Part shown: positions 55,483 through 63,387 of the stretch, piece by piece
Position numbering within the stretch: the stretch's first letter is position 1
How the letters are laid out: each line of letters starts with the position of its first letter
Translations under genes and position numbers: made by a program
Notes under the pieces: model-generated
Seen by the model: only the letters and a program-made list of their open reading frames with translations
Told to the model about the DNA's origin: nothing
Database searches by the model: none
Assembly (NCBI GenBank): GCA_965233705.1
Contig: CBDDTF010000004.1
Coordinates: 372,001-436,000, forward strand
Origin: Algihabitans sp965233705
GTDB lineage: Bacteria > Pseudomonadota > Alphaproteobacteria > Kiloniellales > DSM-21159
Reading direction: 5' to 3'
DNA length: 64,000 bases

Positions 55483-55548
55483 GTTAACCAATCTGGTAAA
55501 CATTGCGGATAGCTTGCCTTGCAAATGCCGGACGCAGAGGCTATCCGC
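55483..55548 (+). promoter_or_regulatory. Two inverted repeats in the mreB upstream region
   Basis: GTTAACCA-ATC-TGGTAAAC (55483-55501) is a 7-of-8 dyad. Just downstream GCGGATAGC (55505-55513) and GCTATCCGC (55540-55548) form a perfect 9-bp inverted repeat 26 bp apart. Both lie in an A+T-richer patch in the 375-bp gap between leuA and mreB. The first could be an operator, the second an mRNA hairpin. The TTAA-containing dyad does not meet the CtrA pattern TTAA-N7-TTAA. No other gene is seen in the gap. Confidence 0.45.
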
Positions 55549-55659
55549 TGGGGGCGCGTCGGGTGCGGTGCCGCGCCGGTCCCGCCGTGTCGAGTCCAGA
55601 GGAACGCCGGTCCGCCGAGTCCTTATTCACAAGCCTTCGGGTCGAGGATCCCCCGCCAG

Positions 55660-56700
55660 ATGATGTCTCGCCTTCTGGGCGTTCTTTCCGCCGACATGGC
55701 CATCGACCTCGGGACCGCGAACACGCTGGTCTACGTCAAGGGTCGGGGCATAGTGCTCAACGAGCCCTCCGTCGTGGCCATCGCCGAGGTCAAGGGCAAG
55801 AAGCAGGTGCTCGCCGTCGGCGACGAGGCGAAGATGATGCTGGGCCGCACGCCCGGGAACATCCAGGCCATCCGCCCCTTGCGCGACGGCGTGATCGCCG
55901 ACTTCGAGGTGGCGGAGGAGATGATCAAGCATTTCATCCGCAAGGTGCACAACCGCCGCTCCTTCGCCAGCCCGCAGGTGATCGTCTGTGTGCCCTCCGG
56001 CTCCACCGCCGTCGAGCGCCGCGCGATCCAGGAGTCGGCCGATGCGGCCGGCGCGCGCCGGGTCTTCCTGATCGAGGAGCCGATGGCCGCGGCGATCGGC
56101 GCCGGTCTGCCGGTGACGGAGCCGACCGGCTCGATGGTGGTCGACATCGGCGGCGGCACCACCGAGGTGGCGGTGCTCTCGCTCGGCGGCATCGTCTACT
56201 CCCGGTCGGTGCGGGTCGGCGGCGACAAGATGGACGAGGCGATCATCGCCTTCATCCGCCGCAATCATAACCTGCTGGTCGGCGAGGGCTCGGCCGAGCG
56301 GATCAAGAAGGAGATCGGCTCCGCCTGTCCGCCCGAGGACGGCGAGGGGGCGACCCTGGAGATCAAGGGACGCGACCTGATGAACGGCGTGCCCAAGGAG
56401 CTGGTGATCTCCGAGCGGCAGATCGCCGAGGCGCTGGCCGAGCCGGTCTCGGCGATCATAGAGGCGGTCAAGGTCGCGCTCGAGCATACGGCGCCGGAGC
56501 TGGCCGCCGACATCGTCGACAAGGGCATCGTGTTGACCGGCGGCGGCGCGCTGCTGGGCAACCTGGACTTCGTGCTGCGCGCGGCCACCGGGCTGCCGGT
56601 GTCGCTCGCCGACGACCCCCTGTCCTGCGTCGCGCTCGGCACCGGGCGCTGCCTGGAGGAAATGAAGACGCTGAAGAACGTCCTGATCTCGATGTACTGA
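55660..56700 (+). CDS. mreB: Rod shape-determining protein MreB
   Basis: This 346-residue bacterial actin has the phosphate-1 loop AIDLGTANTLVYVKGRGIVL, then IEEPMAAAIGAGLPV, the connect/phosphate-2 segment MVVDIGGGTTEVAVLSLGGI and adenosine loop VLTGGGALLGNLD. It forms membrane-bound filaments that guide lateral wall synthesis. The ATG at 55660, immediately followed by a second ATG, gives MMSRLLGVLSADMAIDLGTA, as in related proteins. It heads mreB-mreC-mreD-mrdA-rodA. Confidence 0.97.
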   Translation: MMSRLLGVLSADMAIDLGTANTLVYVKGRGIVLNEPSVVAIAEVKGKKQVLAVGDEAKMMLGRTPGNIQAIRPLRDGVIADFEVAEEMIKHFIRKVHNRRSFASPQVIVCVPSGSTAVERRAIQESADAAGARRVFLIEEPMAAAIGAGLPVTEPTGSMVVDIGGGTTEVAVLSLGGIVYSRSVRVGGDKMDEAIIAFIRRNHNLLVGEGSAERIKKEIGSACPPEDGEGATLEIKGRDLMNGVPKELVISERQIAEALAEPVSAIIEAVKVALEHTAPELAADIVDKGIVLTGGGALLGNLDFVLRAATGLPVSLADDPLSCVALGTGRCLEEMKTLKNVLISMY

Positions 56701-56817
56701 GTCAGGACGCCGCGGAAAGCAATTCTTTATCTTCTCCGGGCCATCCTTTAGATTGCTTGACGGGACGAAGATTTCGTCACTTGACCTTTCGGTCCGTGAC
56801 GGCTTCGGAGGGTGTGC

Positions 56818-57696
56818 GTGAAACAGAGACCCGGTACGGTGGTGCGCCTGGCCACGCCCGTGAAGGCGTGGGCGCAGCGCTTCGCGGTCTTCCTGCTGAT
56901 CGGCGCGACCTTCTCCCTGATGCTGCTGGGCAAGATCGACACCATGGTGGTCGAGCGTGCGCGGGTGGCGGTGCTCGATGCGGTCGCACCCCTGCTCGAC
57001 GCCGCCTCGCGGCCGGTCTCCAGCATCAACACCGCCTTCGACGAGGCCCGCTCCCTGGCGCGCCTGCGCGAGGAGAACGCCGCCCTGCGCGAAGAGGTGC
57101 AGCGCCTGTCCGGCTGGTACCAGGAGGCGCAGCGTCTGAGCGGCGAGAACCGCAGTCTGCGCAACCTGTTGAACCTGGCGCCCGATCCGACGCGGCGGGC
57201 CATCTCCGCCCGGGTGGTCGGCGATCAGGGGAGCACGTACGTACGCTCCGTTCTGGTGGCCGCCGGCGCGCGCGACGGTCTGCGCAAGAACCAGGCGGCG
57301 CTGACCGGCGCCGGCCTGGCGGGGCGGGTCGTCGAGGTGGGCTGGCGGGCCGCGCGGATCCTCTTGATCACCGATATCAACAGCCGTATCCCGGTGCTGG
57401 TGGGCCAGGCGCGCGACCGTGCGGTGCTGGCCGGCGACAACTCGGAGACGCCGGAGCTGCTCTATCTCGCGCCCGGCACCTCGATCAGCCCGGGCGACCG
57501 GGTGGTGACCTCGGGCCACGGCGGCATCTTCCCGGCCGGCCTGCCGGTCGGCATCGTCGTCGCCGTCACGGAGAAGGGCGTACGCGTACGTCCCTTCGCG
57601 GACTGGTCGCACATGGAGTTCCTGCAGCTCGTCGACTACGAGCTGCCGGAGCTGATCCGGCCGCTGACCAATGGGGCGGCGGTGGAGAATCCTTGA
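56818..57696 (+). CDS. mreC: Rod shape-determining protein MreC
   Basis: This 292-residue protein has one membrane helix near 20-38 (FAVFLLIGATFSLMLLG), a coiled-coil dimer segment (RLREENAALREEVQRLSGWY) and the periplasmic beta-barrel MreC domain containing ITDINSRIPVLVGQARDRAV and TSGHGGIFPAGLPVG. GTG at 56818 has GGAGGG 5 nt upstream and is preferred over GTG at 56812. The 117-bp gap after mreB is A+T-richer and could hold an internal promoter. Confidence 0.95.
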   Translation: MKQRPGTVVRLATPVKAWAQRFAVFLLIGATFSLMLLGKIDTMVVERARVAVLDAVAPLLDAASRPVSSINTAFDEARSLARLREENAALREEVQRLSGWYQEAQRLSGENRSLRNLLNLAPDPTRRAISARVVGDQGSTYVRSVLVAAGARDGLRKNQAALTGAGLAGRVVEVGWRAARILLITDINSRIPVLVGQARDRAVLAGDNSETPELLYLAPGTSISPGDRVVTSGHGGIFPAGLPVGIVVAVTEKGVRVRPFADWSHMEFLQLVDYELPELIRPLTNGAAVENP

Positions 57697-57741
57697 GATT
57701 GAGCTGGACCTGCCAGCGGCGGGTCGGAGCATAAGACGGGC

Positions 57742-58254
57742 ATGGAACGGGTCTCTCTCTGGCAGCGCCTGGATCTCGTGGCGCGGGGCCTCGCCCCGCT
57801 GGCCATGACCTTCCTGCTGATGCTGCTGACGGTGCTGCCGCCGCGCGCGCAGGAGATCGCGCCGGTCATGCCGGCGCTGGTGCTCACGGCGGTCTACTAC
57901 TGGGCCATCTTCCGGCCCGACCTGATGCCCGCCTGGCTGGTTTTCGGCATCGGGGTGCTGCACGACCTGTTGACCGGGGCGCCGCTGGGTCTGGGCGCGG
58001 CGATGCTGTTGACCGCCTATCTCGCGGTGGCCGCGCAGCGCCGCTTCTTCGCGCATGCCACCTTCGCGCTGCTGTGGGCGGGCTTCGTTCTGGTGGCCGC
58101 CATGGCGCTGACCGTGGAGTGGCTGTTCGGCTCGCTGCTCCAGGTCCGACTGGTCGACCCCTTGGAGACGCTGCTGCGCTATGCCGCCACCGTCGCCGCC
58201 TACCCCTGCCTCGCCTGGCTGTTCGGGCGGGCGCAGCAGGCCTTCTTGAGATAG
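57742..58254 (+). CDS. mreD: Rod shape-determining protein MreD
   Basis: This 170-residue, very hydrophobic protein has about five membrane helices and includes YYWAIFRPDLMPAWLVFGIG and HDLLTGAPLGLGAAMLLTAY, the MreD pattern. It completes the MreBCD scaffold. It lies 45 bp after mreC and 9 bp before the mrdA start codon. Confidence 0.93.
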   Translation: MERVSLWQRLDLVARGLAPLAMTFLLMLLTVLPPRAQEIAPVMPALVLTAVYYWAIFRPDLMPAWLVFGIGVLHDLLTGAPLGLGAAMLLTAYLAVAAQRRFFAHATFALLWAGFVLVAAMALTVEWLFGSLLQVRLVDPLETLLRYAATVAAYPCLAWLFGRAQQAFLR

Positions 58255-58263
58255 GAGGTGGCG

Positions 58264-60150
58264 ATGCAGAAGGTCCGCCACGAGGAACAGCTACGTCAGA
58301 GCAGCTTCACCCGCCGCTCGCTGCTGTTGGGCGGCGGCATGTCGCTGATGCTGGCGACCCTGGCCGGGCGTATGTACGTGCTGCAGGTCGAGCAGTCCGA
58401 CCGCTACGCCATGCTGGCCGAGGACAACCGCATCAACCTGCGCCTGCTGCCGCCGACCCGCGGGCGCATTCTCGACCGCTTCGGCGCGCCGGTCGCGGCC
58501 AACCGTCAGAACTACCGTGTGTTGCTGGTGTCGGAGCAGGCGCCGGACCTCGACTCGGTGCTCGACCGCCTGTCCGACATCGTGCCGCTGCTGGAGGCCG
58601 ACCGCGCGCGTATCCACCGCGAGGTCAAGCGCAAGCGCAACTTCGTGCCCGTCACCGTCGCCGAGAACCTGAGCTGGGACCAGGTCGGGGCCGTCGAGGT
58701 CAACGCGCCGGATCTGCCGGGCGTGTCGATCGACGTCGGCCAGACGCGCACCTACCCCTACGGCAGCACCCTGGCGCATGTGCTCGGCTACGTCGGCGCC
58801 GTCTCGGAGAAGGATCTGACCGGCGACCCGGTGCTGGAGCTGCCGGGCTTCCGGATCGGCAAGAACGGCATCGAGCGGCTGCACGACGAGCGGCTGCGCG
58901 GCGAGGCCGGGACCAGCCACGTCGAGGTCAACGCCTACGGCCGGGTGATCCGCGAGCTGAACCGCGAGGAGGGCACCTCGGGGCAGGACGTGGTGCTGAC
59001 CCTCGACGCCGGCCTGCAGAACTACGTGCATCAGCGCCTGATGGGCGAGCGCAGCGCCTCGGCCGTGGTGCTCGACGCGCAGAGCGGCGACGTGGTGGCC
59101 ATGGCCTCGGTGCCGGCCTACGACCCCAGCGTCTTCACCCGCGGCATCTCCTCGGCCGAGTGGCACCGGTTGACCAGCGATCCGCTGGGGCCGCTGTCCA
59201 ACAAGGCGGTCTCCGGCCTCTACGCCCCGGGCTCGACCTTCAAGATGATGGTGACCCTCGCCGCGTTGGAGCAGGGGCTGGCGCCGGACTTCCGGGTCTG
59301 GTGCCCGGGTCACTACACCCTGGGCAATCACCGCTTCCACTGCTGGAAGCGCTGGGGCCACGGCTGGATGGACATGCACGATTCCCTGGTGCAGTCCTGC
59401 GACGTCTACTTCTACGATGTCGCCCGCAAGCTGGGCATCGAGCGCATCGCGGCCATGGCCGAGCGCTTCGGGCTGGGCAGCGAGACCGGTATCGACCTGC
59501 CGGGCGAGCGCGGCGGCGTGATCCCCACCAAGGGCTGGAAACTGGCCAACATCGGCGAGCCCTGGCAGGGCGGCGAGACGCTGGTCGCCGCCATCGGGCA
59601 GGGCTACGTGCTGACCACGCCGCTGCAGCTCGCGGTCATGACCGCGCGGCTGATCAACGGCGGTCGCGGCGTCACCCCGCGCCTGACCCGCGGCTTCAAG
59701 CTGGCCGGTGCCGGCGACGAGCCGGTCCCCGCCGAGGCGCCGGACCTGGGCTTCGCCGGGCGCGAGCTGGACATCGTGCGGCGTGCCATGGACGACGTGG
59801 TCAACGGCCGGCGCGGCACCGCCCGCGGCTCCAAGATCGCCCAGGAGGGCTGGGAGATGGGCGGCAAGACCGGCACCAGTCAGGTGCGGCGCATCACCAA
59901 GGCGGAGCGGGCGGCCGGCGTGATCAAGAACGAGGATCTGCCCTGGCGCCGGCGCGACCACGGCCTGTTCGTCGGCTACGCCCCGATCGCCGCGCCGCGC
60001 TACGTGGTCTCGGTGGTGGTCGAGCACGGCGGCGGCGGCTCCAGCGCGGCGGCGCCGATCGCCAAGGACATCCTGGTCGAGGCGCAGCGCCGCGATCCGC
60101 TGGGCACCACGCCGCTGCCGCTGGTCGCGCGCAGCGGCGAGCAGGCCTGA
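58264..60150 (+). CDS. mrdA: Peptidoglycan transpeptidase PBP2
   Basis: This 628-residue class B penicillin-binding protein has an N-terminal membrane anchor (SLLLGGGMSLMLATLAGRMY) and a pedestal domain with RLLPPTRGRILDRFGAPVAA. The transpeptidase domain has catalytic S324-T-F-K327, S378-C-D380 as the second motif and K535-T-G537 as the third. It cross-links new lateral wall. GGAGG lies 5 nt before the ATG at 58264. rodA follows after 17 bp. Confidence 0.96.
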   Translation: MQKVRHEEQLRQSSFTRRSLLLGGGMSLMLATLAGRMYVLQVEQSDRYAMLAEDNRINLRLLPPTRGRILDRFGAPVAANRQNYRVLLVSEQAPDLDSVLDRLSDIVPLLEADRARIHREVKRKRNFVPVTVAENLSWDQVGAVEVNAPDLPGVSIDVGQTRTYPYGSTLAHVLGYVGAVSEKDLTGDPVLELPGFRIGKNGIERLHDERLRGEAGTSHVEVNAYGRVIRELNREEGTSGQDVVLTLDAGLQNYVHQRLMGERSASAVVLDAQSGDVVAMASVPAYDPSVFTRGISSAEWHRLTSDPLGPLSNKAVSGLYAPGSTFKMMVTLAALEQGLAPDFRVWCPGHYTLGNHRFHCWKRWGHGWMDMHDSLVQSCDVYFYDVARKLGIERIAAMAERFGLGSETGIDLPGERGGVIPTKGWKLANIGEPWQGGETLVAAIGQGYVLTTPLQLAVMTARLINGGRGVTPRLTRGFKLAGAGDEPVPAEAPDLGFAGRELDIVRRAMDDVVNGRRGTARGSKIAQEGWEMGGKTGTSQVRRITKAERAAGVIKNEDLPWRRRDHGLFVGYAPIAAPRYVVSVVVEHGGGGSSAAAPIAKDILVEAQRRDPLGTTPLPLVARSGEQA

Positions 60151-60167
60151 GCGGCGGGGGCGGCGGC

Positions 60168-61325
60168 GTGTCGGTCCTTCAGGAGATCACCCTGCGGCGC
60201 AATCCCGAGCTGGGGCTCGGGCAGAAGATCTGGCACCTCAACTGGGGCCTGGTGCTGCTGGTCCTGCTGCTCGCGGGGATCGGCTTCGCGATGCTCTACT
60301 CGGCGGCCAGCGGCGCCTGGGAGCCCTGGGCCCTGCGCCAGGCGGCGCGTTTCGGCGGTGGTCTGCTGCTGATGTTCGTGGCGGCGCTGATCGACATCCG
60401 CTTCTGGTTCCGCCTGGCCTATCCGATCTACTTCCTCGCGCTGGCCCTGCTCGGCGCGGTCGAGGTGATGGGCACCATCGGCATGGGCGCGCAGCGCTGG
60501 ATCAACCTGGGCGTCATCCAGCTCCAGCCCTCGGAGGTGATGAAGATCGCCCTGGTGCTGGCGCTCGCCCGCTACTTCCACGGCGTGACCTACCAGGACA
60601 TCGGCCGGCCGACCTACCTGATCGTGCCGCTCTTGCTGGTCGCCGCTCCGGTGCTGCTGGTGCTCAAGCAGCCCGACCTCGGCACCGCGGGGATGCTGGG
60701 CATGGTGGCCGGGGCGCTGTTCCTGGTGGCCGGCGTGCGCTGGTGGAAGTTCCTGCTGGTCGGCGCGGCGGCGGCGGCGGCGGTGCCGGTCGCCTGGAAC
60801 TTCCTGCACGACTACCAGAAGAAGCGCGTGCTGACCTTCCTCGACCCGGAGTCCGATCCGCTCGGCTCCGGCTACCATATCCTGCAGTCGAAGATCGCGC
60901 TGGGCTCCGGCGGGCTGTTCGGCAAGGGCTACCTGCAGGGCACCCAGAGTCACCTGAACTTCCTGCCGGAAAAGCAGACCGACTTCATCTTCACCATGCT
61001 GGCCGAGGAGTGGGGCATGCTCGGCGGGCTCGGGCTGCTCGGGCTGTTCCTGCTGGTCTTCGTCTACGGCTTCGCCATCGCGCTGCGCAGCCGCAACCAC
61101 TTCGGCCGGCTGCTGGCCATGGGCCTGACGGTCAACCTCTTCCTCTACGTCTTCATCAACATCGCCATGGTCATGGGGCTGCTGCCGGTGGTCGGCGTGC
61201 CGCTGCCGCTGATCTCCTACGGCGGCACGGTGATGCTCTCGACGATGATCGGCTTCGGGCTGCTGCTCAGCGTCTCGGTGCACCGCGACCTGCGCATCCA
61301 CCGCCGCGGCCCGCGCGAGGAGTGA
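60168..61325 (+). CDS. rodA: Peptidoglycan glycosyltransferase RodA
   Basis: This 385-residue SEDS-family polymerase has about ten membrane helices. Family marks are GAQRWINLGVIQLQPSEVMK, LKQPDLGTAGMLGM, LNFLPEKQTDFIFTMLAEEW (with the catalytic-region Asp) and the closing VPLPLISYGGTVMLSTMIGF. It polymerises glycan strands with PBP2. GTG at 60168 with a GGCGG-rich upstream is the best start. It ends the mre operon. Confidence 0.95.
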   Translation: MSVLQEITLRRNPELGLGQKIWHLNWGLVLLVLLLAGIGFAMLYSAASGAWEPWALRQAARFGGGLLLMFVAALIDIRFWFRLAYPIYFLALALLGAVEVMGTIGMGAQRWINLGVIQLQPSEVMKIALVLALARYFHGVTYQDIGRPTYLIVPLLLVAAPVLLVLKQPDLGTAGMLGMVAGALFLVAGVRWWKFLLVGAAAAAAVPVAWNFLHDYQKKRVLTFLDPESDPLGSGYHILQSKIALGSGGLFGKGYLQGTQSHLNFLPEKQTDFIFTMLAEEWGMLGGLGLLGLFLLVFVYGFAIALRSRNHFGRLLAMGLTVNLFLYVFINIAMVMGLLPVVGVPLPLISYGGTVMLSTMIGFGLLLSVSVHRDLRIHRRGPREE

Positions 61326-61415
61326 GCGCCGGGCCGAGCGCCCGCCCGACGGCGGGGCGCCGGCGGCTTGCGCGCGCGGCGACCTCCGGCCGGGCGAGAC
61401 CGCTGGACCTGCCGT

Positions 61416-61631
61416 CTACAGGCTCGGCAGCAGCCACAGCAGGGCGGCGCATCCCAGCAGCAGCAGCCGCAGCAAGGAGGCCTGCAGGCCCGGCGCCAGG
61501 GGGCCGTGGGCGGAGAGCTGGCCCTGCGCGAGCGGGCCGTGGGACGGCCGGGGTGCGGCGCGCGGGCGTGCCGCCGCTCTGCTCAGGGCGGCGGCCGGGT
61601 CTCTCCGGGGCGGGTCGCTGGCGCTTTGCAT
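61416..61631 (-). CDS. Doubtful small ORF with a hydrophobic C-terminus
   Basis: This 71-codon ATG frame has a Pro/Ala/Arg-rich N-terminus and ends in SLLRLLLLGCAALLWLLPSL, the shape of a tail-anchored membrane protein. There is only a weak AAAGAG upstream, the composition resembles random GC-rich sequence, and no family is recognised. It is the only candidate gene in the 763-bp stretch between rodA and the tRNA, which otherwise holds 13-bp tandem repeats and the tRNA promoter. Confidence 0.25.
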   Translation of the reverse strand: MQSASDPPRRDPAAALSRAAARPRAAPRPSHGPLAQGQLSAHGPLAPGLQASLLRLLLLGCAALLWLLPSL

Positions 61632-61924
61632 GGCGCGAATACTCTTTGGAGCGCGTCTGGGCTCGGGGTGGCGACCCCAGACTATGCCGTGAAGTCCTTT
61701 CCGAAGCGTCACCATAATAAATGATACGCAAGCGAAGCGGCCGCCGTGATCCATCTCACAGGCGATTGCGCGCTTCTTTCGGGGGAGGCGCTGCGTCATC
61801 GGGGGCCTGGGGGCGCCCGGCGCGAGCCGGGCGCGAGCGGGGCCGGGCGGCGCCGAGCTGCCGGTCCGGGGGCTGTCCGCTGCGGCGGCGCGCGTCAGCG
61901 CACCCGCCAGAAACCGGTCCGGGG

Positions 61925-61976
61925 CCCTGGTCCGAGGCCCTGGTCCGAGGCCCTGGTCCGGGGCCCTGGTCCGGGG
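61925..61976. repeat. Four 13-bp tandem repeats upstream of tRNA-Lys
   Basis: Four units of CCCTGGTCCGRGG (two with GAGG, then two with GGGG) run without gaps, preceded by a partial unit and followed by degenerate copies (CTCCGAGAC, GGTCCGAGG). Because 13 is not a multiple of three, the array is unlikely to be coding. Confidence 0.8.
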
Positions 61977-62033
61977 CACCGCTCCGAGACGGCGGTCCGA
62001 GGCACCGATCGGATGCGGCGGCGCGATTGGGTC

Positions 62034-62062
62034 TGGACAAGGCCGGGGTCGGTTGCTATCTA
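62034..62062 (+). promoter_or_regulatory. Promoter of tRNA-Lys
   Basis: TGGACA (62034-62039), 17 bp and TATCTA (62057-62062) precede the tRNA gene by 26 bp. The spacing and position fit a sigma-70 promoter with a leader of about 20 nt. Confidence 0.6.
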
Positions 62063-62088
62063 GCCGCCTCTCCCAAGGGGGACCCGGT

Positions 62089-62164
<76 letters not shown>

Positions 62165-62206
62165 CCTTTTTCAATGACTTAGCTTCCAGAACAGGTTGCG
62201 ATCGTA

Positions 62207-62233
62207 TGGACCGGCGTCCGCGGGTCCGGCGAT
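62207..62233. repeat. Short palindromic repeat, C-type copy 2
   Basis: This matches 40708-40734 at 24 of 27 positions, with GGACC and GGGTCC arms followed by GGCGAT. It lies 43 bp after tRNA-Lys in the short gap before the convergent regulator gene. Confidence 0.55.
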
Positions 62234-62305
62234 TGCAAGAGACCTGCCCCCGGCCCATGGCCGCCGCAACGGCTGCTGGCAGGCAAGCGTGAGGCGCGGG
62301 CGGGG

Positions 62306-63067
62306 TCAGCGGCTGGAGAAGAGGCGCACCAGGCGGGCCTCGGAGAAGTCCGGGTCGACCTCGCGGTCGAGGCGCGGCGCGCCCGACGGGCCGCGCGCGA
62401 TCAGCGCCGCCTGGGTGCGGTTCTGCACGCCCAGCCGCTCGAAGAGGCTGTGCATGTGGACCTTGACGGTGGAGCCCGAGATGCCCAGGCGCCGCCCGAT
62501 CTCCTTGTTCGACAGCCCCTGGCCGACAAAGCGCAGGATCTGTTCCTGGCGCGGCGTCAGGGGCGGCAGCTCCGAGGGGGCGTGCGCCGCGGGAGCGCAG
62601 CTCCGCCGCTCGCCGGGGAAGGCGCGCTGGGCCGCCTCGCTGCGCGCCGGGCGCGCAGCGAGGGCCTCGCGCTCGCCCAAAACGCCCGCCTCGAAGAACT
62701 GGCCGCCGGCGAGCACCGTCTCGACCGCCTGCAGCAGGGTTTCGGAGGCGTCCGCCTTGCAGACGTAGCCGCTGGCGCCCTGCTGCTTGGCCGAGCGGAC
62801 CACGGGGGTGGCCTGGGAGGAGGAGAAGACGATCAGCGGCACCGTACCGGCCTTGCGCGCGACCGTGGAGAGATTGCGCGCCGAGCCCAGATCCGGCATG
62901 TCCAGGTCGGCGATGATCAGATCGGTGCGCCCCATCTCCAGGGCCAGGAGCAGCGCATCGTAGGTGCCCACACAGACCATGTCCGCCGTCTCGCCGTAGC
63001 GCCGGCGCAGCATCGCCGCCGTGGCATCGCGCACCACCGGATGATCGTCGGCAATGATCGCTCGCAT
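62306..63067 (-). CDS. NarL/FixJ-family response regulator
   Basis: This 253-residue protein has a receiver domain with acidic pair ADDHP and probable phosphoacceptor D54 in LIIADLDMPD. A linker rich in Arg/Ala/Pro follows, and then a LuxR-type helix-turn-helix (170-228, LTPRQEQILRFVGQGLSNKE and GISGSTVKVHMHSLFERLGV). The switch-region lysine is in GYVCKADASE. No histidine kinase is encoded beside it, so the partner kinase is elsewhere or it responds without one. Target genes are unknown. Confidence 0.92.
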   Translation of the reverse strand: MRAIIADDHPVVRDATAAMLRRRYGETADMVCVGTYDALLLALEMGRTDLIIADLDMPDLGSARNLSTVARKAGTVPLIVFSSSQATPVVRSAKQQGASGYVCKADASETLLQAVETVLAGGQFFEAGVLGEREALAARPARSEAAQRAFPGERRSCAPAAHAPSELPPLTPRQEQILRFVGQGLSNKEIGRRLGISGSTVKVHMHSLFERLGVQNRTQAALIARGPSGAPRLDREVDPDFSEARLVRLFSSR

Positions 63068-63387
63068 CGTCCCCCCACCTCGTCAGACTCGCTTACCGGC
63101 ATGACCGTTAATCTTTGGTAACCGTTACAGCACCGCCGCGCGCGAGAATTTCCCGAGGAGCGCATTCTACTTAAACGAACAGGTCGTTTTGGCGCGCATG
63201 GACAATGGCGCGTGCGTCCCCGGCCACCTTATGATTCATCAAGTGGGGTAGAGTCTGCACCGGTTCTTAAGGTCTAACCCGGAGAGCGAGTCTACCTCTT
63301 TCGGGATAGAGCCCCGTCCCCAACGAGTATTTCGCCGGTCCGACTGGGCAGGTGACCCTGGACGGGCCCGACGCGACACTGGCGGGC
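63068..63387. other. Divergent intergenic region without a gene
   Basis: This 320-bp gap lies between the response regulator and the lipoprotein gene. Its middle part is A+T-richer than the surroundings, and TAGAAT on the minus strand (complement of 63165-63170) is a possible -10 box for the regulator, but no good -35 partner is seen. No RNA gene or repeat was recognised. Confidence 0.4.

Noticed and set aside
55483..55501. CtrA binding site before mreB
   Set aside because: TTAA is present once, but the second half does not fit TTAA-N7-TTAA; the sequence reads better as a dyad.
58074..61325. Single 1083-codon frame ending in RodA
   Set aside because: The first 698 codons are an out-of-frame reading of mreD and mrdA; RodA begins at the GTG at 60168.
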